From Adiantum capillus-veneris (Eukaryota > Streptophyta > Polypodiopsida > Polypodiales > Pteridaceae): DNA of 64,000 nt. Under the pieces are notes generated by a model. It was given only the letters and a program-made list of their open reading frames with translations, had not been told where the DNA came from and ran no database searches. The position numbers and the translations under genes are program-made. The stretch is from the NCBI GenBank assembly GCA_014529385.2, contig CM043970.1:64810496-64874495 (forward strand), given 5' to 3'. Of this stretch, positions 37,164-48,225 are shown in pieces. Numbering within the stretch: position 1 is the first letter of the stretch; every line of letters starts with the position of its first letter.

Positions 37164-38180
37164 TGTCGTACTGTAGCATGCGCATAATGTGAAACTAAAA
37201 ATATCTACCTCACTCTTAATGCTTTTGTTATTTGGGACCAAGTGTTGTACTATAGATAGGGTCATATATGCAAAAACGGATGCCATAGTTGCAATCATGT
37301 ACATACCTTGTCGGGCACGGGAGGCCCTGGACGTGGCATAAACACATGTTTTGTCACATAAACATATGCCTAATTTCTTTTAGAAATGTATGAATGTAAA
37401 TTGTTTCGAAGTGGCATGCTCGTTTTGACTAGAAAGTTCAATGCGGATGATCTCGGCCAAAAGTAGCAAGTTTCATGTGTGGACGTAAAAGATGTGTCCA
37501 AAAAGCTTACCAAATGGAAAAATGAAGTTCAAGATGGAATTTGAGCCTAATGGGATTTTCCCATAAATTTAGGGATTTTTCCCTGGTCATTTGGATATTT
37601 TACGGGCAAGAAGGGGCATTTTTGGGTTAAAAGTTACTGAAATGGTCTCCAAAAATTATAAAAAATGGCTCAAAATTCCACATCACTCACAGTGCCCTGA
37701 CTATGAGGAGTGGAGGAACATTTTAAAAGGACAGTATCAACACTTCAAGACTCTTTGTGAAGGGATAAAAAGCCTGCTTCTATGGTATGCCAGTGTAGTC
37801 GTGCGCTATTTCCACTACGTGTTTGAGGCTGTGAGGCCACCAATTAGCTTCACTTGGGATTGTCTAATGAAGTTTTGAAGATTCCATGAAATAGCTATGA
37901 TGAAGAATTGAAGCATTTATTTAGGGTTTTTATAAGGAAAAAAGAGCACTTGCAACTGTGCAATTGGAAGCGATGCTATATCAAATCATCACACCCACAA
38001 GAGTTTTGAGTTGATCTTAATTCTTTTCATAGTAAAGCTTCCATGGATGGAGTTTTTTTCATTTTTGGTATGTCTTTTTCTTCAAATCTTTTGCAACTCG
38101 CTTGGTTTTGATGTTGCCAACTCTCACAGTCAGAGATGCAACACTTTGACACTTTCCTAGCTGCATTGCGCACTTCTTGA
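37164..38180 (+). repeat. LTR of element E (right copy)
   Basis: Starts TGTCGTACTGTAGCATGCG right after a purine tract. Its last 200 bp match 31018-31240. The exact end is uncertain because a second element's primer site follows within 20 bp. Confidence 0.65.
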
Positions 38181-38199
38181 TACCGTGTCATGTCACAAG

Positions 38200-38212
38200 T
38201 GGTATCAAAGCA
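38200..38212 (+). promoter_or_regulatory. primer-binding site of element E2
   Basis: TGGTATCAAAGCA, one mismatch from the initiator-Met-tRNA complement, shortly after the string TGTCACA, a plausible LTR end. Confidence 0.65.
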
Positions 38213-38339
38213 CTTTTGATTATACCGAAAGCGATGGAAGCATGCGAACAAAGATTGAGGAAACAAACTGAGCTTATTAGGCGGCTCACTAAAGATCTTA
38301 ATAAGCGTGAGAAAGGCTAAAAGGAAAGGAATACCTTAT

Positions 38340-39710
38340 GCAAAAGATGGAAGTGAAAGTGGAGAAGAAGGTGGAGGTGGAATTTGGGAGGAGTTACCAG
38401 GCGGTGAAAAAGGTCCATCACCGCCTCCATAAGGTGAAATATCAAAGAATAAGAAGTGAAAGAAAAACAATGACGATGATGAAGATGATGGTACGGAGAA
38501 AGCAGCAATCAAACAAGTCTTCAAGAAGGCAAGCTTAATGAATTTGATGGCATAGGAAATACGGACGAAGATTTGGAAGCATGGATTAAAAAACTCAAAT
38601 ACTTCTTTGCCTTCAGAGAGTTTTTTGAAGAAGTGAAGGTAAACATTGCTATCCAACAACTTCGTAGTGTTGCAAAGCTATGGTGGAAATTGTACATGCA
38701 GGCTCCTACCAATGAAAGCCTGATTGCATGAAGGAATTTCGTACACAAGCTCAAAATAGGCATTGTTCTCCTCACTACAATATGGAGAAGAAGATGGAAT
38801 TTTATGGTTTCAAGCAGCATGAAGCGGACAAACCAGTTTTGACCAGGAATGAGTACCAAAAAAAAAGTGCTTATATAAATATTTTCCAGAGGTGATGGGT
38901 GATGCATTAAAGATGAATTTTATTGAGGACATGTGAGACATTTTGAAGTTTCAAATGAAGGGTGGAAATTGTGTTGATTTCTTAGATGTTGTGGCAAAGG
39001 CAAAAAATTTCGAGAAATGGGATAAAGTTAACCACACTAGTAGGATAATTTTTGACAGGCCATCATTCAAATAACACTGCAATAAATCCTCGAAACTCGC
39101 CAAATCAATCTTTTCGTAGTCGACAAGGTAAAAATGGGCAACAATGACGAGGGTCGTTCTCTAATGGGAGAAATGGAAATAGAAACCAAAAGAAGCAACC
39201 TCCAATGCATTGATAGCAAGACCCGAAGTTTCTTGAATGAGCTCAAAGACTTGGATTATACTTTTGATGAGGAGAGCAAGGCCACCCAACTTTCGAATAT
39301 CCAAACAAAGTGATCGATAAGGGTATGGTCCACGATGGCAAAACTTAAAACTATTGGTGATGCGAATGATAAAAGTAAGTCATTTGATTCTCCTTTGCAA
39401 TGCTTCACGTTTTTGGAGAGTCATTTAAAAGCTTCTATGATTAAACTTATAGATAAAATAAAAAGTTCGAAATCAAATTTCTTAATCGATTCGGATATTA
39501 CACATTGCTTCTTGTCCTCTAAATTGGTAGAGAAACTAAACCTGAATTAATCCAAGAAACTAAAAGACATGAAATTAGCCAACTGTAATAAAAGTTTCAC
39601 GAAACAATTGATTAAAAGTCTGTCTTTCTCTTTGAATGGTCAGAATTATAAAGGTAACATATATGTCATAGACATGGGTATACATGATGTAATTATTGGC
39701 ATTGTGAGAC
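38340..39710 (+). pseudogene. gag and protease remnant of element E2
   Basis: A gag-type capsid region is readable across frames: LNEFDGIGNTDEDLEAWIKK, NIAIQQLRSVAKLWWKLYM, then DALKMNFIEDM and KAKNFEKWDKVNHTSRI. Further on a protease-like segment (39335-39550) reads NFLIDSDITHCFLSSKLVE, where the usual D-S-G-A is changed to D-S-D-I, so it is inactive. DMGIHDVIIGI follows. The RT and later parts are missing. Confidence 0.65.
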
Positions 39711-39929
39711 TAGGGTGTTTGTAACCCGTCTCACCTACTAGTCTCTTGCCCTTATATAGGTAGCCCCCGAGTTCGGTTCAAACTGGCCCCTAGCCTCTGG
39801 CACTTAGTGTGACATTACTTCCACCTTGGAGAAGCGTTTTCGTTCTTGAAAACAAAAGTGGGAATTTTTTTCTTAAGAACATTAATGTTTTTTCAAGTGG
39901 CACCTTCCTTGGGTCTATTTTTTCACTTG

Positions 39930-40780
39930 ACTAATGTTTATCAACACATATGATGACGCGTACATGGGTCCTGATAGTTGAGAATGCGCTCAAGTTCATG
40001 CGGCTAGATTGGAGGTTCAATGAAATCAACCAAAATTTGCTAGTCAATGTCATGGTTGTCCTATGCAAGCGCTTATGTAAATGACTTATATGAAATACTA
40101 GATGAATACGAGAGTGCATAAGTGAAGAAAGTTTGTAAGCCATATCTCATACTCGCTTGAGTATTTTAAAAGGCCTACAATATCTCAGAGATAGTTTAGG
40201 TGTTGGCCCAGTTTTCATGCTTTTTGAATGCTATAACATGCCTAAAAATACCTCCTCCCTTTCCGTGAAAGTTACTTGCCGACGTTTTTCATCAGCATAC
40301 TTTTTGTACCTAACCTCTGCTTGTCGAATATTTTGACGAATAAGTTTTAGCATATCCATGAGGTCTTGGAGAAAATCCTTGACATGTTAAAGTTTCTCAG
40401 TTGTCAACCCCACCATAACTAGTGATCTAAATCGAAAACCATACATAAGCATAAAAGGACTAAATGTTGTTATCAAATGTGTGATACTATTGTGAGAAAA
40501 CTCTAGAATACAGAGATAATCTTCGCAATCTAATTGCTTTTTGGTAACGTATGCTCTTAGCGTATCCTCTAGTACTTGATTAACATGTTCAGTCTCACCA
40601 TCAATTCAGGATGATATGCTGTACTGATGTCGTTGTGTACCTAATTGTTTAAACACAACCTTCCAAAAATAACTATTAAACTTGGGATCACTATCACTCA
40701 CAATATTGTTGGGCAACCCGTATAGATTATCAACAAATAACTTAGCTATTTTGGAGTTTTAATTGTGAAATTTAGCGGCT
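39930..40780 (-). pseudogene. integrase remnant of another Ty3/gypsy element (F)
   Basis: Minus-strand translation across the region reads NNIVSDSDPKFNSYFWK, DGETEHVNQVLEDTLRAYV, LEFSHNSITH, FTEREEVFLGML and, near the end, SRIHLVFHISHLHKRLHR. These are the DDE core from the second Asp onward and the C-terminal tail of a Ty3/gypsy integrase. No LTR is recognised. A stop-rich relic in opposite orientation to E2. Confidence 0.72.
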
Positions 40781-41640
40781 TCTACTGAGAGATTTTAAAC
40801 TCTTGTGGTGATGGCAACTTTGGCACAAGAGGGGGGAAGGGATTTAAGTTTAATGGAGGGATGGTGAAGGTTGACACAAAGAAGAAGGGGTAATTCCCGA
40901 TAATGGTGAAGGGTGGATGGGTGCAATTGACAAGTGAAAGGAAAAAGAGGTATGTGGTGCCGAGAACAACCAACACGCCAGCTTGATTCACTCATGAGCT
41001 CTTCTCAACTTCAGCATTAAGGCAATGTAGGCATTAGTAAGAAAGGAAGATACCTTGTTGGGCAACCATTTTATGGGCTTTCTTTTCGTGGAAGAGTTTT
41101 TTCTTCGGAGGGAGCACCATGTAGTGTACTGAGCTCGGAATTCATCCTAACCACACGAGTAGAGCTTGTGGAGGACATCATTAAAAAACCACCTCCTTTG
41201 GGACTTGAGAGCTATTTCCTAGTTAAACCAGGGATGTGGCAAATAGCAAGTAAGATCAATTGGTAGATGCAACAGATGGTGCTTACATGCATCTACCTCA
41301 ATTATGGACTACATGTGTTTTGTTGAGTACTTCGTGATAGTGTCACATTGAGAGGGACATGTCTTGGTTGAGAGTTTGTCCTCATTGCAAAAGGTGATCT
41401 GTCTTCATCAATCTGATTTGACAATCTCATGACCTTCTATTATTAATTGCCTCTTCCCCATGCCTCTCAATAAGCCCCTCAATGTTCTCAATTGAACAAA
41501 GTCTTACAGGAATATCAGTGACACCCTAGCAACGGTGCTATAGATGATTTGCATGAAATTGTCCTGATACACATATTCCAGTGGTGAGTTGCTTGACACC
41601 AGTTCTTTCCAGTTGTGGAAATTGTCGATTTGTCTGGACT
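40781..41640. other. unassigned DNA
   Basis: Only short overlapping open frames. No element or gene features recognised. Confidence 0.4.
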
Positions 41641-42283
41641 GTGCATCATGGGCAAGCTTGACAAATTGGGAGTGCTTGCCTCTGCCCTGACAAGCTCAGG
41701 TGGGCTATGTACCTTGTTGAGAATAGGCTATGGGCGATAGGCTTATATGCAAGCATACATGACCGCATCTGGAGAGAAGTCCTTGCTTTGGACTGAATGT
41801 TGGTCTTTACCAAAACATTGTTGATCGCCCAAGCAATGGCCAACTTCTTAAAATACTGACCAAGCAAAACCTGTTTTGAACCAGAGCAGCCACCACTTTG
41901 CATCTTTTGAAGAGATCCCAATAGCTTCTTGGCCCTGCTTCCGTCCTTCTCGGGGTTATCCTGCAATCAATGCAGTCTAAGAGATGACATTCTGAACAGG
42001 AAGCTTGTCAAGCACCTCCTGTGCTTTTGATAGCATTACCAGATCCAGTATACATGTAGACCAAAGCATGGCCAAGCTCAACACTGCTTCCAAGAGTCCC
42101 TTCTTATTAATCTCACCATGAATTTGTCGTCAGCTTTTTGTGTAATGCCGCAGGCTTTAAAGATGGAAACATAGGTGATCGCATTCAAAGAGGCTTTGTG
42201 CAGGCCTGAGATCGAGCCTAATCAATCATCGAACCAGATTTTATCTTTAGCGATTTCGTCATGTAACTCTTGGCCCTAAGTTG

Positions 42284-42341
<58 letters not shown>

Positions 42342-42640
42342 GGAGCTATTTCATCCATCATTAAGCATCCCCTCATGACAATCCAAAGCTTCCTAAACCT
42401 GCCCACAAGTGAAAGCAATTCCATCTGGGAGATGCCCTCCTATTGCATCCATTTGAACAGTCCAGAGCATCCTTCGGCAGTCCGTACTGGGAGAGTTATT
42501 ACATAACATGGAGTTGCTCTTGATCCTGCCCTTGTGAGCATATCCTGTAATCCATGCATTCCAAAGGTTGACATTCCTGACAAGAAGCTCATTGAGAACA
42601 CATGCACCTCAGGATGAATTTGGAAAAAAGGCCTTACTTG
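41640..42640 (-). pseudogene. pentatricopeptide repeat (PPR) protein pseudogene
   Basis: Minus-strand text repeatedly matches the PPR idiom of land-plant organelle RNA-binding proteins: NAITYVSIFKACGITQ (about 42150-42200), KAQEVLDKLPVQNVIS then TALIAG (about 41960-42060), FSPDAVMYACI (about 41740-41790), and VRNVNLWNAWITGYAHKG with LPDGIAFTC (about 42400-42560). Stops and frame changes between and inside repeats (a Trp-to-stop after NVIS, for example) show a dead copy. A (CT)n tract splits it. The intact family is nuclear-encoded and acts in plastids or mitochondria. Confidence 0.72.
42284..42337. repeat. (CT)n microsatellite
   Basis: About 54 bp of CT dinucleotides inside the PPR pseudogene region. 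Confidence 0.95.
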
Positions 42641-42889
42641 CATCCTCAGCAAATAGAACAAAGCTTCTTCCCCAGAAACTTGTCTTTCCCCCATACTTGA
42701 CATGTTTGGTGTCTTCCTCTGCGTTCTACTATGCAGCTTAAAAAACCTTTGAGCAGACACGTCTACATATATATTGATTGCAGCTCCTCTAATAATGCCA
42801 CCTCTTCATTGCTTTCCAGGGACAAAATTTTTTTATCTATTTTTTGGCGTGGAGAAACATCCAACCAGATTCTCTCAAACAATATATAG

Positions 42890-43190
42890 CATTTCAGCTA
42901 AGGCCAGGTTGTGCCAGTTGTGTCAAAGAGAGCCAGAGACAGAGCTCCACTATATATGCCATGATACAACATATATGAGATACATGGCTGCTTGCACTGC
43001 TTCTTTAGAGAGGGTTTTGGGCATCTCCTAGATGGAATTGCTTTCACTTGGATCAGAGATGTCTTGGCCTCTTATCTATTGGAGATTCAGCGACATCAAG
43101 CAGCGTTACTAAGAGAGAGAGACTCACAGATCGGGAGATACACCCAGAAACAGATCACAGTGTTCTTCCATCCAGAGATTCAAATCATAA
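42890..43190 (+). pseudogene. short fragment of the 46-52 kb LINE family (ORF2 C-terminus)
   Basis: Translates to ARLCQLCQREPETELHYICH, matching the C-terminal zinc segment of LINE copies at 46170 and 51500. It then continues in other frames with matches to the QRCLGL...LEL and RQIT(D/V)FF regions. About 30 bp in the middle (43019-43050) are replaced by PPR-derived sequence. Confidence 0.75.
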
Positions 43191-45013
43191 AGTTAGATTA
43201 TATACACACGCTCAAGCCAACTCTATACTAAATTTAGCTCTATGATTCAAAGTAGAACTTAAGATAGTGAGCTCCCAATATGTTTATCCATCACAAGAAA
43301 TAGAAGATGAGAACAGAAGAAACAAACTTGATTGTCAACTATGGAAGTTCTTTTGGTAATACTCTACCCATTTTGTAAGAACAATTTTGGTGGAGTTACC
43401 ATAAGACCTCAAGAAGGTCAAAGTCTTAAGTTATGCATTGTTGTTTAAGAAGAGCCATGTATGGGGTAATCTTGTGTCTGATAGGACCCCAAAAACTTCT
43501 GGGGTGTTGTACTCCACCCTTCTTTTGGTGATGTCCAACCATCCCTACAAAACCACTTTAGTACAACACATGGCTGCGGAAATTGAACTCCAGACTCTGA
43601 TGGATGTTACACTATGCTCAGCTATACCTATTACATATTCTTCAATATGATCGCAACTAACTCAAGCTGCACACCCATGGTGTGATATGGTGAGAATGGA
43701 TGTTCTAAACGATAACACTTATGGAACAAAATAGACTGAATGGATTCATATCTTTGAAAAATAGACAAGTCAAGATTTTCCACTCTCAAAAGACCGGTAT
43801 TCCAAATATAACACTCGTGGCACAAGATAAACTCAACGGATACATATCTTTAATCCCTTTTTCACAATGGGAAAGTCAAGAGATTCCACACATTCTCAAG
43901 CACTGTTGTTGCAATCTGCTGATAATGCTATGACTTGGGAATCTTATGTATAAGAGTTTTACATCTGTAGTAGCCACCTTATAGAACTCAGCCGTACCAA
44001 GTCACCAATGTCTAGCCATATTATATGAAACACTAGTTCTATTCTTACAGCTTTTCCATTCACTGGGACTATATGTCATATTAGTCCTCAATGCTTGCAA
44101 CATCATCACATATACCAACAATTGACTGGCATCCATGCATTAACCAGACGCCTTCAGTGTTGCATGTACCTCTCTGCCTTGATGATGAGTGAAGTAGCTG
44201 CTTGAAGTTGCAGTAAGGACATGAGTCATCTGTATCGAATGCATGATGTCCCTTGAAAGTGGCACTTCAGCGCCTTTGGGTCTGACCACTTAGAGTTTGT
44301 ATAAGAGTCGTCTTCATCATCCTCTAGTTTCTGCGAGTTGTCATTCAAAACTTTCAGATGCTAAAACTTCTGCAAACACCTCAATGAACCAATATAAGAT
44401 CCGTTTAAAATGAAAATTGGCAAACAAGAGCTCTTATTGCATGCCTGCAATACTCCTTGTTGGTTGAAAATAACAAAAACAAGAGACTCTGTTACAAATG
44501 AAAAATCATGGCCCAAGCCTTTTGCTAGCAGCCTAAAACCTTGTTTCTCCATTCAAAGAAACTATTCAATATGGAAAGACACCACCCTAATTAAGGCACA
44601 CTCCAGCACAAAGAGGGTGTCATTTGACAGATTATTACCCTCTTTAGAGACAACTGCAGCTACTAAAAGATGTCATTTCATGTGTTTCAGGACATGATGG
44701 CTGGAAATAAAAATCAGGCATCCCACTGTTTGCTATATCTCCAGTGAAAAGTAAATGGCATCCCCTCATGAAAGAAACCTTAGGAGAATGTATAAATTTA
44801 GAAGATTAAAAGGGCCCCAGATAACAACAATAAAGGTGTAAACCCAAAAGGAGTGTGCCCCCATTACCACCCCTTGAAGAAAAATAGTGGGATCTTGCAA
44901 GGAAAGCACGTGCCATGATCTCAGCTAGACATGCTAACGAGGGGACTGCGGTTTCACCCACCTTGTTTATGTGCTCTGAGTTACAATTGTATGGCGCCTC
45001 CAAAAAAGCAGCC

Positions 45014-45016
<3 letters not shown>
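43191..45016. other. unassigned DNA
   Basis: No gene recognised. 43720-43790 and 43805-43885 are an imperfect direct repeat (both contain a CATATCTTT core followed by AAGTCAAGA). Open frames up to 95 codons lack motifs. Confidence 0.4.

Positions 45017-45061
<45 letters not shown>
45017..45061. repeat. (CT)n microsatellite
   Basis: About 45 bp of CT dinucleotides. Confidence 0.95.
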
Positions 45062-45064
<3 letters not shown>

Positions 45065-45149
45065 GTATCGTCCCCATTGCTCTATGCTTCCGCATCGTCG
45101 ACTTTGACACCACCGTCTCTCTCTCTCATGGGTTTGGACTTCTTTCTCT

Positions 45150-45480
45150 GTTTTTAGAGTTCCGCCACCACTTTTTTGCTGTTTTTAGGGTTTTGCCACT
45201 GATTTTTAGGGTTTTGAAACTGTTTTTTGCTGTTTTTAGTGTTTTGTCATTATTTTATTGTTGTTTATTTGCTGTTTCAGAACGGTTTTTCAGGGTTTCA
45301 CCACTATTTTTTGTGTTTTATAGAGTTTCAAATCTGCTTTTTAAGGTTTCAACGCTGATTTTCTCTGTTTTTTAGGGTTTCAAAAGCGTTTCTTGCTAAT
45401 TAGTAGGGTTCCAAATCTGCTTTTTAAGGTTTCAACGCTGATTTTCTTTGCTTAAGGGTTTTACAAGCATTCCTTGCTGT
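45150..45480 (+). repeat. degenerate short repeats built on TTT(T)AGGG-TTT
   Basis: About a dozen loosely spaced copies of (T)TTTAGGGTTT(T/C) with CACTG or CAAA between them. Within this, a segment of about 40 bp (CAAATCTGCTTTTTAAGG onwards) occurs twice, near 45329 and 45412. TTTAGGG is the plant telomere unit, but these are not perfect head-to-tail units. Confidence 0.6.
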
Positions 45481-45483
45481 TTT

Positions 45484-45486
<3 letters not shown>

Positions 45487-45518
<32 letters not shown>
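45487..45518. repeat. (CT)n microsatellite
   Basis: About 32 bp of CT dinucleotides. Confidence 0.93.
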
Positions 45519-45522
<4 letters not shown>

Positions 45523-45592
45523 AAGGTCTCTTGGGATAGTTTCCTACGATGTTAAAACTCTCTTCTTCTCTTCTTTATCTTCTTCTTCTTCT

Positions 45593-45596
<4 letters not shown>

Positions 45597-45669
<73 letters not shown>
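45597..45669. repeat. (CT)n microsatellite, left flank of LINE copy 1
   Basis: About 73 bp of CT dinucleotides that stop exactly where LINE-homologous sequence begins. Confidence 0.95.
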
Positions 45670-45673
<4 letters not shown>

Positions 45674-46781
45674 AGAGATTGAGGCTGTTACCAGATTAGT
45701 GTCCTTTATGCACAGTCTATGGGATACACATCGAGGCAGATATACTAGATTGGCTCTTGAGTCTCTAGACAGTTAGCGATGCAGGGAGATGCATCATGTT
45801 GGTATGCGCAGATGACCTCATGGTTTCAGAGGCATGGTCTCAGCATGGATAGATTGCCTCCCTTTTAGTATTCCCTGGATGCACCCTCCCTACCAGTCAC
45901 ACGGACGAAGATCACTAGACTCATTCGGCAGGATCTTATACAGTTGGACACCAGAAGGACATGGGTAGAGCCGATGCAAGACTTGGGCACCAAGATGGCT
46001 TTCTACAAAGAGCACCTTCTCCAACTTTCGGGAGATGGGTTTGTGACTCGTCCAAGCTACATGGACACTCATTTGTCTCATGGTCTGCGATGTGCTATTG
46101 GTCAGATTCGGACATCCTCACACCAGCTGGAGACTGAGACGCGTAGATTCAGAGGGATACCGCCGGAGTCTAGGATATGTCAACTATGCGGTAGAGAGCC
46201 AGAGACAGAGCTACACTACATATGCCACTGCACTGTGTATTATGAGATACGAGGGCGCTTCCATTGCTTATTCAGGGAGGGTTTTGGACCCCTAGATAGA
46301 CTCATGAGGTATCAGGATCAGAGATGCCTTGGCCTATATCTACTTGAGCTACACCGACATAGAGATAGTCTGTTGAGGAGACATGGAGTACGACAGTCGC
46401 AGAGACAGATCACAGACTTCTTTGGATCGAGGGAGCCAAGAGACCAACCACCAGCACAGGGTTGTACCCGCATTCATACGAGAGGCACCCTCATTGACAG
46501 GGCAACTCAGCTCGGGAGATCGAGACGACCAGACACAGGAGCACACCACATCGACGGAGACTCCAGCAGAGGATCGGAGGCATTCTAGCACGACACCCAG
46601 ATTGTCATTGAGGGCCTATTCTACATTTTCAGATTTCACATTTCACACTTCATTTTTACTTTCAGGACTTTTTGTCCTTGTACTTCAGACATTGTATTAG
46701 ATTCACCACTTTGTATCTGATGGTTTCATAGGTCATTTTGGCCTTTTCAAGACGTTAATATATCATTTAATTTCATTTCAT
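45670..46781 (+). mobile_element. LINE copy 1, 5'-truncated
   Basis: Matches 50985-52215 of the full-length copy. It begins inside ORF2 (VTRLVSFMHSLWDTHRGRY) and ends with the same 3' tail (GACGTTAATAT, then ATTTC repeats). It is bounded by (CT)n on both sides. 5' truncation is the usual outcome of target-primed reverse transcription. Confidence 0.88.
45944..46588 (+). pseudogene. ORF2 C-terminal fragment of LINE copy 1
   Basis: A 214-codon frame covering the end of ORF2: HLSHGLRCAIGQIRTSSHQL, the zinc segment CQLCGREPETELHYICHC (CX2C then H...HC), FHCLFREGFGP and RQSQRQITDFF. It lacks endonuclease and RT, so it is a remnant. It diverges from the full-length copy mainly near the C-terminus. 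Confidence 0.85.
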
Positions 46782-46801
46782 CTCTCTCTCTCTCTCTCTC
46801 T
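46782..46801. repeat. (CT)n between LINE copies 1 and 2
   Basis: About nine CT units lying between the 3' tail of copy 1 and the 5' end of copy 2. Confidence 0.93.
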
Positions 46802-47283
46802 GCTGACACGCGCGCCAACTGCCAGCTGCTGACCCGGGCAACCTGCTTGCTGCTGCCTGCGCGCCACCTGGGCTGCACCCTCCTGTTCAGCTGGACTGCG
46901 CCCCCCCCCCCCCCCCCCCCCGGTAGTGACAGTGCGCTGCCACCCCCAACCCCCCACCACACGGGATTACTAGCGGCTGGACTGCGCCCCACCCACCCCA
47001 CCTCCCCCCCAAACCCGCAGGTGCATTACAGTGCGGACCTGCAAAATTTACATTTACATTTACATTTTCAGATTTCCTGCAGGGAAAGTTCAGAATTTCA
47101 GGATTTAAATAATTTGCAGCACTGACAGAAAATTGCAGGAAATTGCAAAAATTGCAGAAAATAAAAAATGTATGATTGATATGGGGAACACACATGTATG
47201 CATCATGCGGGACAGGGATGTATGTGTGATGTGGACATAGTGGGTTGACTTGGCAGAAGCGCAGATTGTATTTTTGATTTTTG
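46802..47283 (+). other. 5' untranslated region of LINE copy 2
   Basis: GC-rich start with CTGCTGAC/GCTGC repeats, a C run at about 46905-46921, then AT-rich sequence with TTACATTTACATTTACATT. LINEs normally carry an internal promoter here. No specific promoter motif is evident. Confidence 0.6.
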
Positions 47284-48222
47284 ATGGACGTAATGACTGC
47301 TTCGCCGGTATGTAAGCCCCATCCGAAGGCAACTTTTGTGCTTACAAACAAGTGGATTACACAAATGGAGAGGGAGATGAAAGACTGGAAAGCCGATATG
47401 GAGGGATGGTGGAAAGAGAAGGCCAATCTTCTTCAAATGTTTCTAAACGAAGGCGCGCAGTGGAAGAAAGAGAAAGAGGACTTGCACGCAGAGCTACAAG
47501 CAATTAAGGCGGACTCCAAAGCACTTAAAGAAGAGGTCTCAGCTCTCAAGCGAGAACTTGCTGATAGAGCGAGCAGTGGACTAGAGGAGGGGGAATTCCG
47601 GCCTTCGGTAGTAGAGGAAATCAAGGTCATCAAAGAGCAGGTACGGATGATCAAAGAGGAGGAGAAACAAAAGATGGTAAAGACGTCTTTGTGGATGGAT
47701 GTGATCACGAAGACGCAAAAGAAGGAGGATGAGGCCGAGAAGTGGATAGAAGTTGCTAAGAAAGGCAAGGGGAAAGAAACCACATCCGTCCCCACTCCTA
47801 CAATCATCAACATGACTCTAGAAGAAGAACAACGAAGGAAAACTAGAGCTTTGCATATAAGAGTAACCGGTCTAAAAGACCGAGATGATGTGGAAGGGGA
47901 AGTTGAAGAACTTCTCCGCATGATGGGTAGTGAGGCTACTCATACAAAGGCATGGAGGGTGGGGAAGAAGACACAAGGCAATGGGGAGACTTCAAAAGGG
48001 AGAGCTCTAATCATCCATTTCCCATCCATGGAGGCAAAGGACTTCTTGAAGAAGCGTCCTACACTAAAGAAAACGGGCATATTCCTTGGAGATGACCTCA
48101 CTCTCACACAGCTTGCGCATATGAGAGAGGTAATGCAAGAGATTCAAGCGGCAAGGGAGAAGGGAAAGACGGCCTTCTACAGAGATGGCCGGGTTGTGAT
48201 TGTAGAGCGGCGCTCCACATGA
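47284..48222 (+). CDS. LINE ORF1 protein (coiled coil, RRM-like)
   Basis: Open for 312 codons from ATG 47284 (MDVMTASPVCKPH), ending at TGA 48220-48222. Residues about 20-115 are charged heptad-like sequence (EREMKDWKADMEGWWKEK, KEEVSALKRELADRA), predicted coiled coil for trimer or multimer formation. Residues about 190-300 look like the RRM-type fold of LINE ORF1 proteins (RALHIRVTGLKDRDDVEGE, then IFLGDDLTLTQLAHMRE and TAFYRDGRVVIVE). No CCHC knuckle is seen. The expected role is RNA binding and chaperoning of the LINE RNA. It is uninterrupted, unlike ORF2. It lies in the same frame as ORF2, with only one UGA between them. Confidence 0.85.
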   Translation: MDVMTASPVCKPHPKATFVLTNKWITQMEREMKDWKADMEGWWKEKANLLQMFLNEGAQWKKEKEDLHAELQAIKADSKALKEEVSALKRELADRASSGLEEGEFRPSVVEEIKVIKEQVRMIKEEEKQKMVKTSLWMDVITKTQKKEDEAEKWIEVAKKGKGKETTSVPTPTIINMTLEEEQRRKTRALHIRVTGLKDRDDVEGEVEELLRMMGSEATHTKAWRVGKKTQGNGETSKGRALIIHFPSMEAKDFLKKRPTLKKTGIFLGDDLTLTQLAHMREVMQEIQAAREKGKTAFYRDGRVVIVERRST

Positions 48223-48225
48223 CGG
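48220..48225 (+). promoter_or_regulatory. ORF1 stop UGA in CGG context, candidate readthrough site
   Basis: TGA CGG separates ORF1 from ORF2 in the same frame. UGA-CGG is a known leaky stop context in several plant RNA viruses. The first in-frame ATG after it (48280) lies inside the endonuclease, downstream of the essential WNCNG motif, so an initiation-based route to a complete ORF2 is not obvious. Confidence 0.5.

Noticed and set aside
45482-45776. Ser-Leu-rich open frames across CT tracts
   Set aside because: Products of (CT)n microsatellites, no gene signal.
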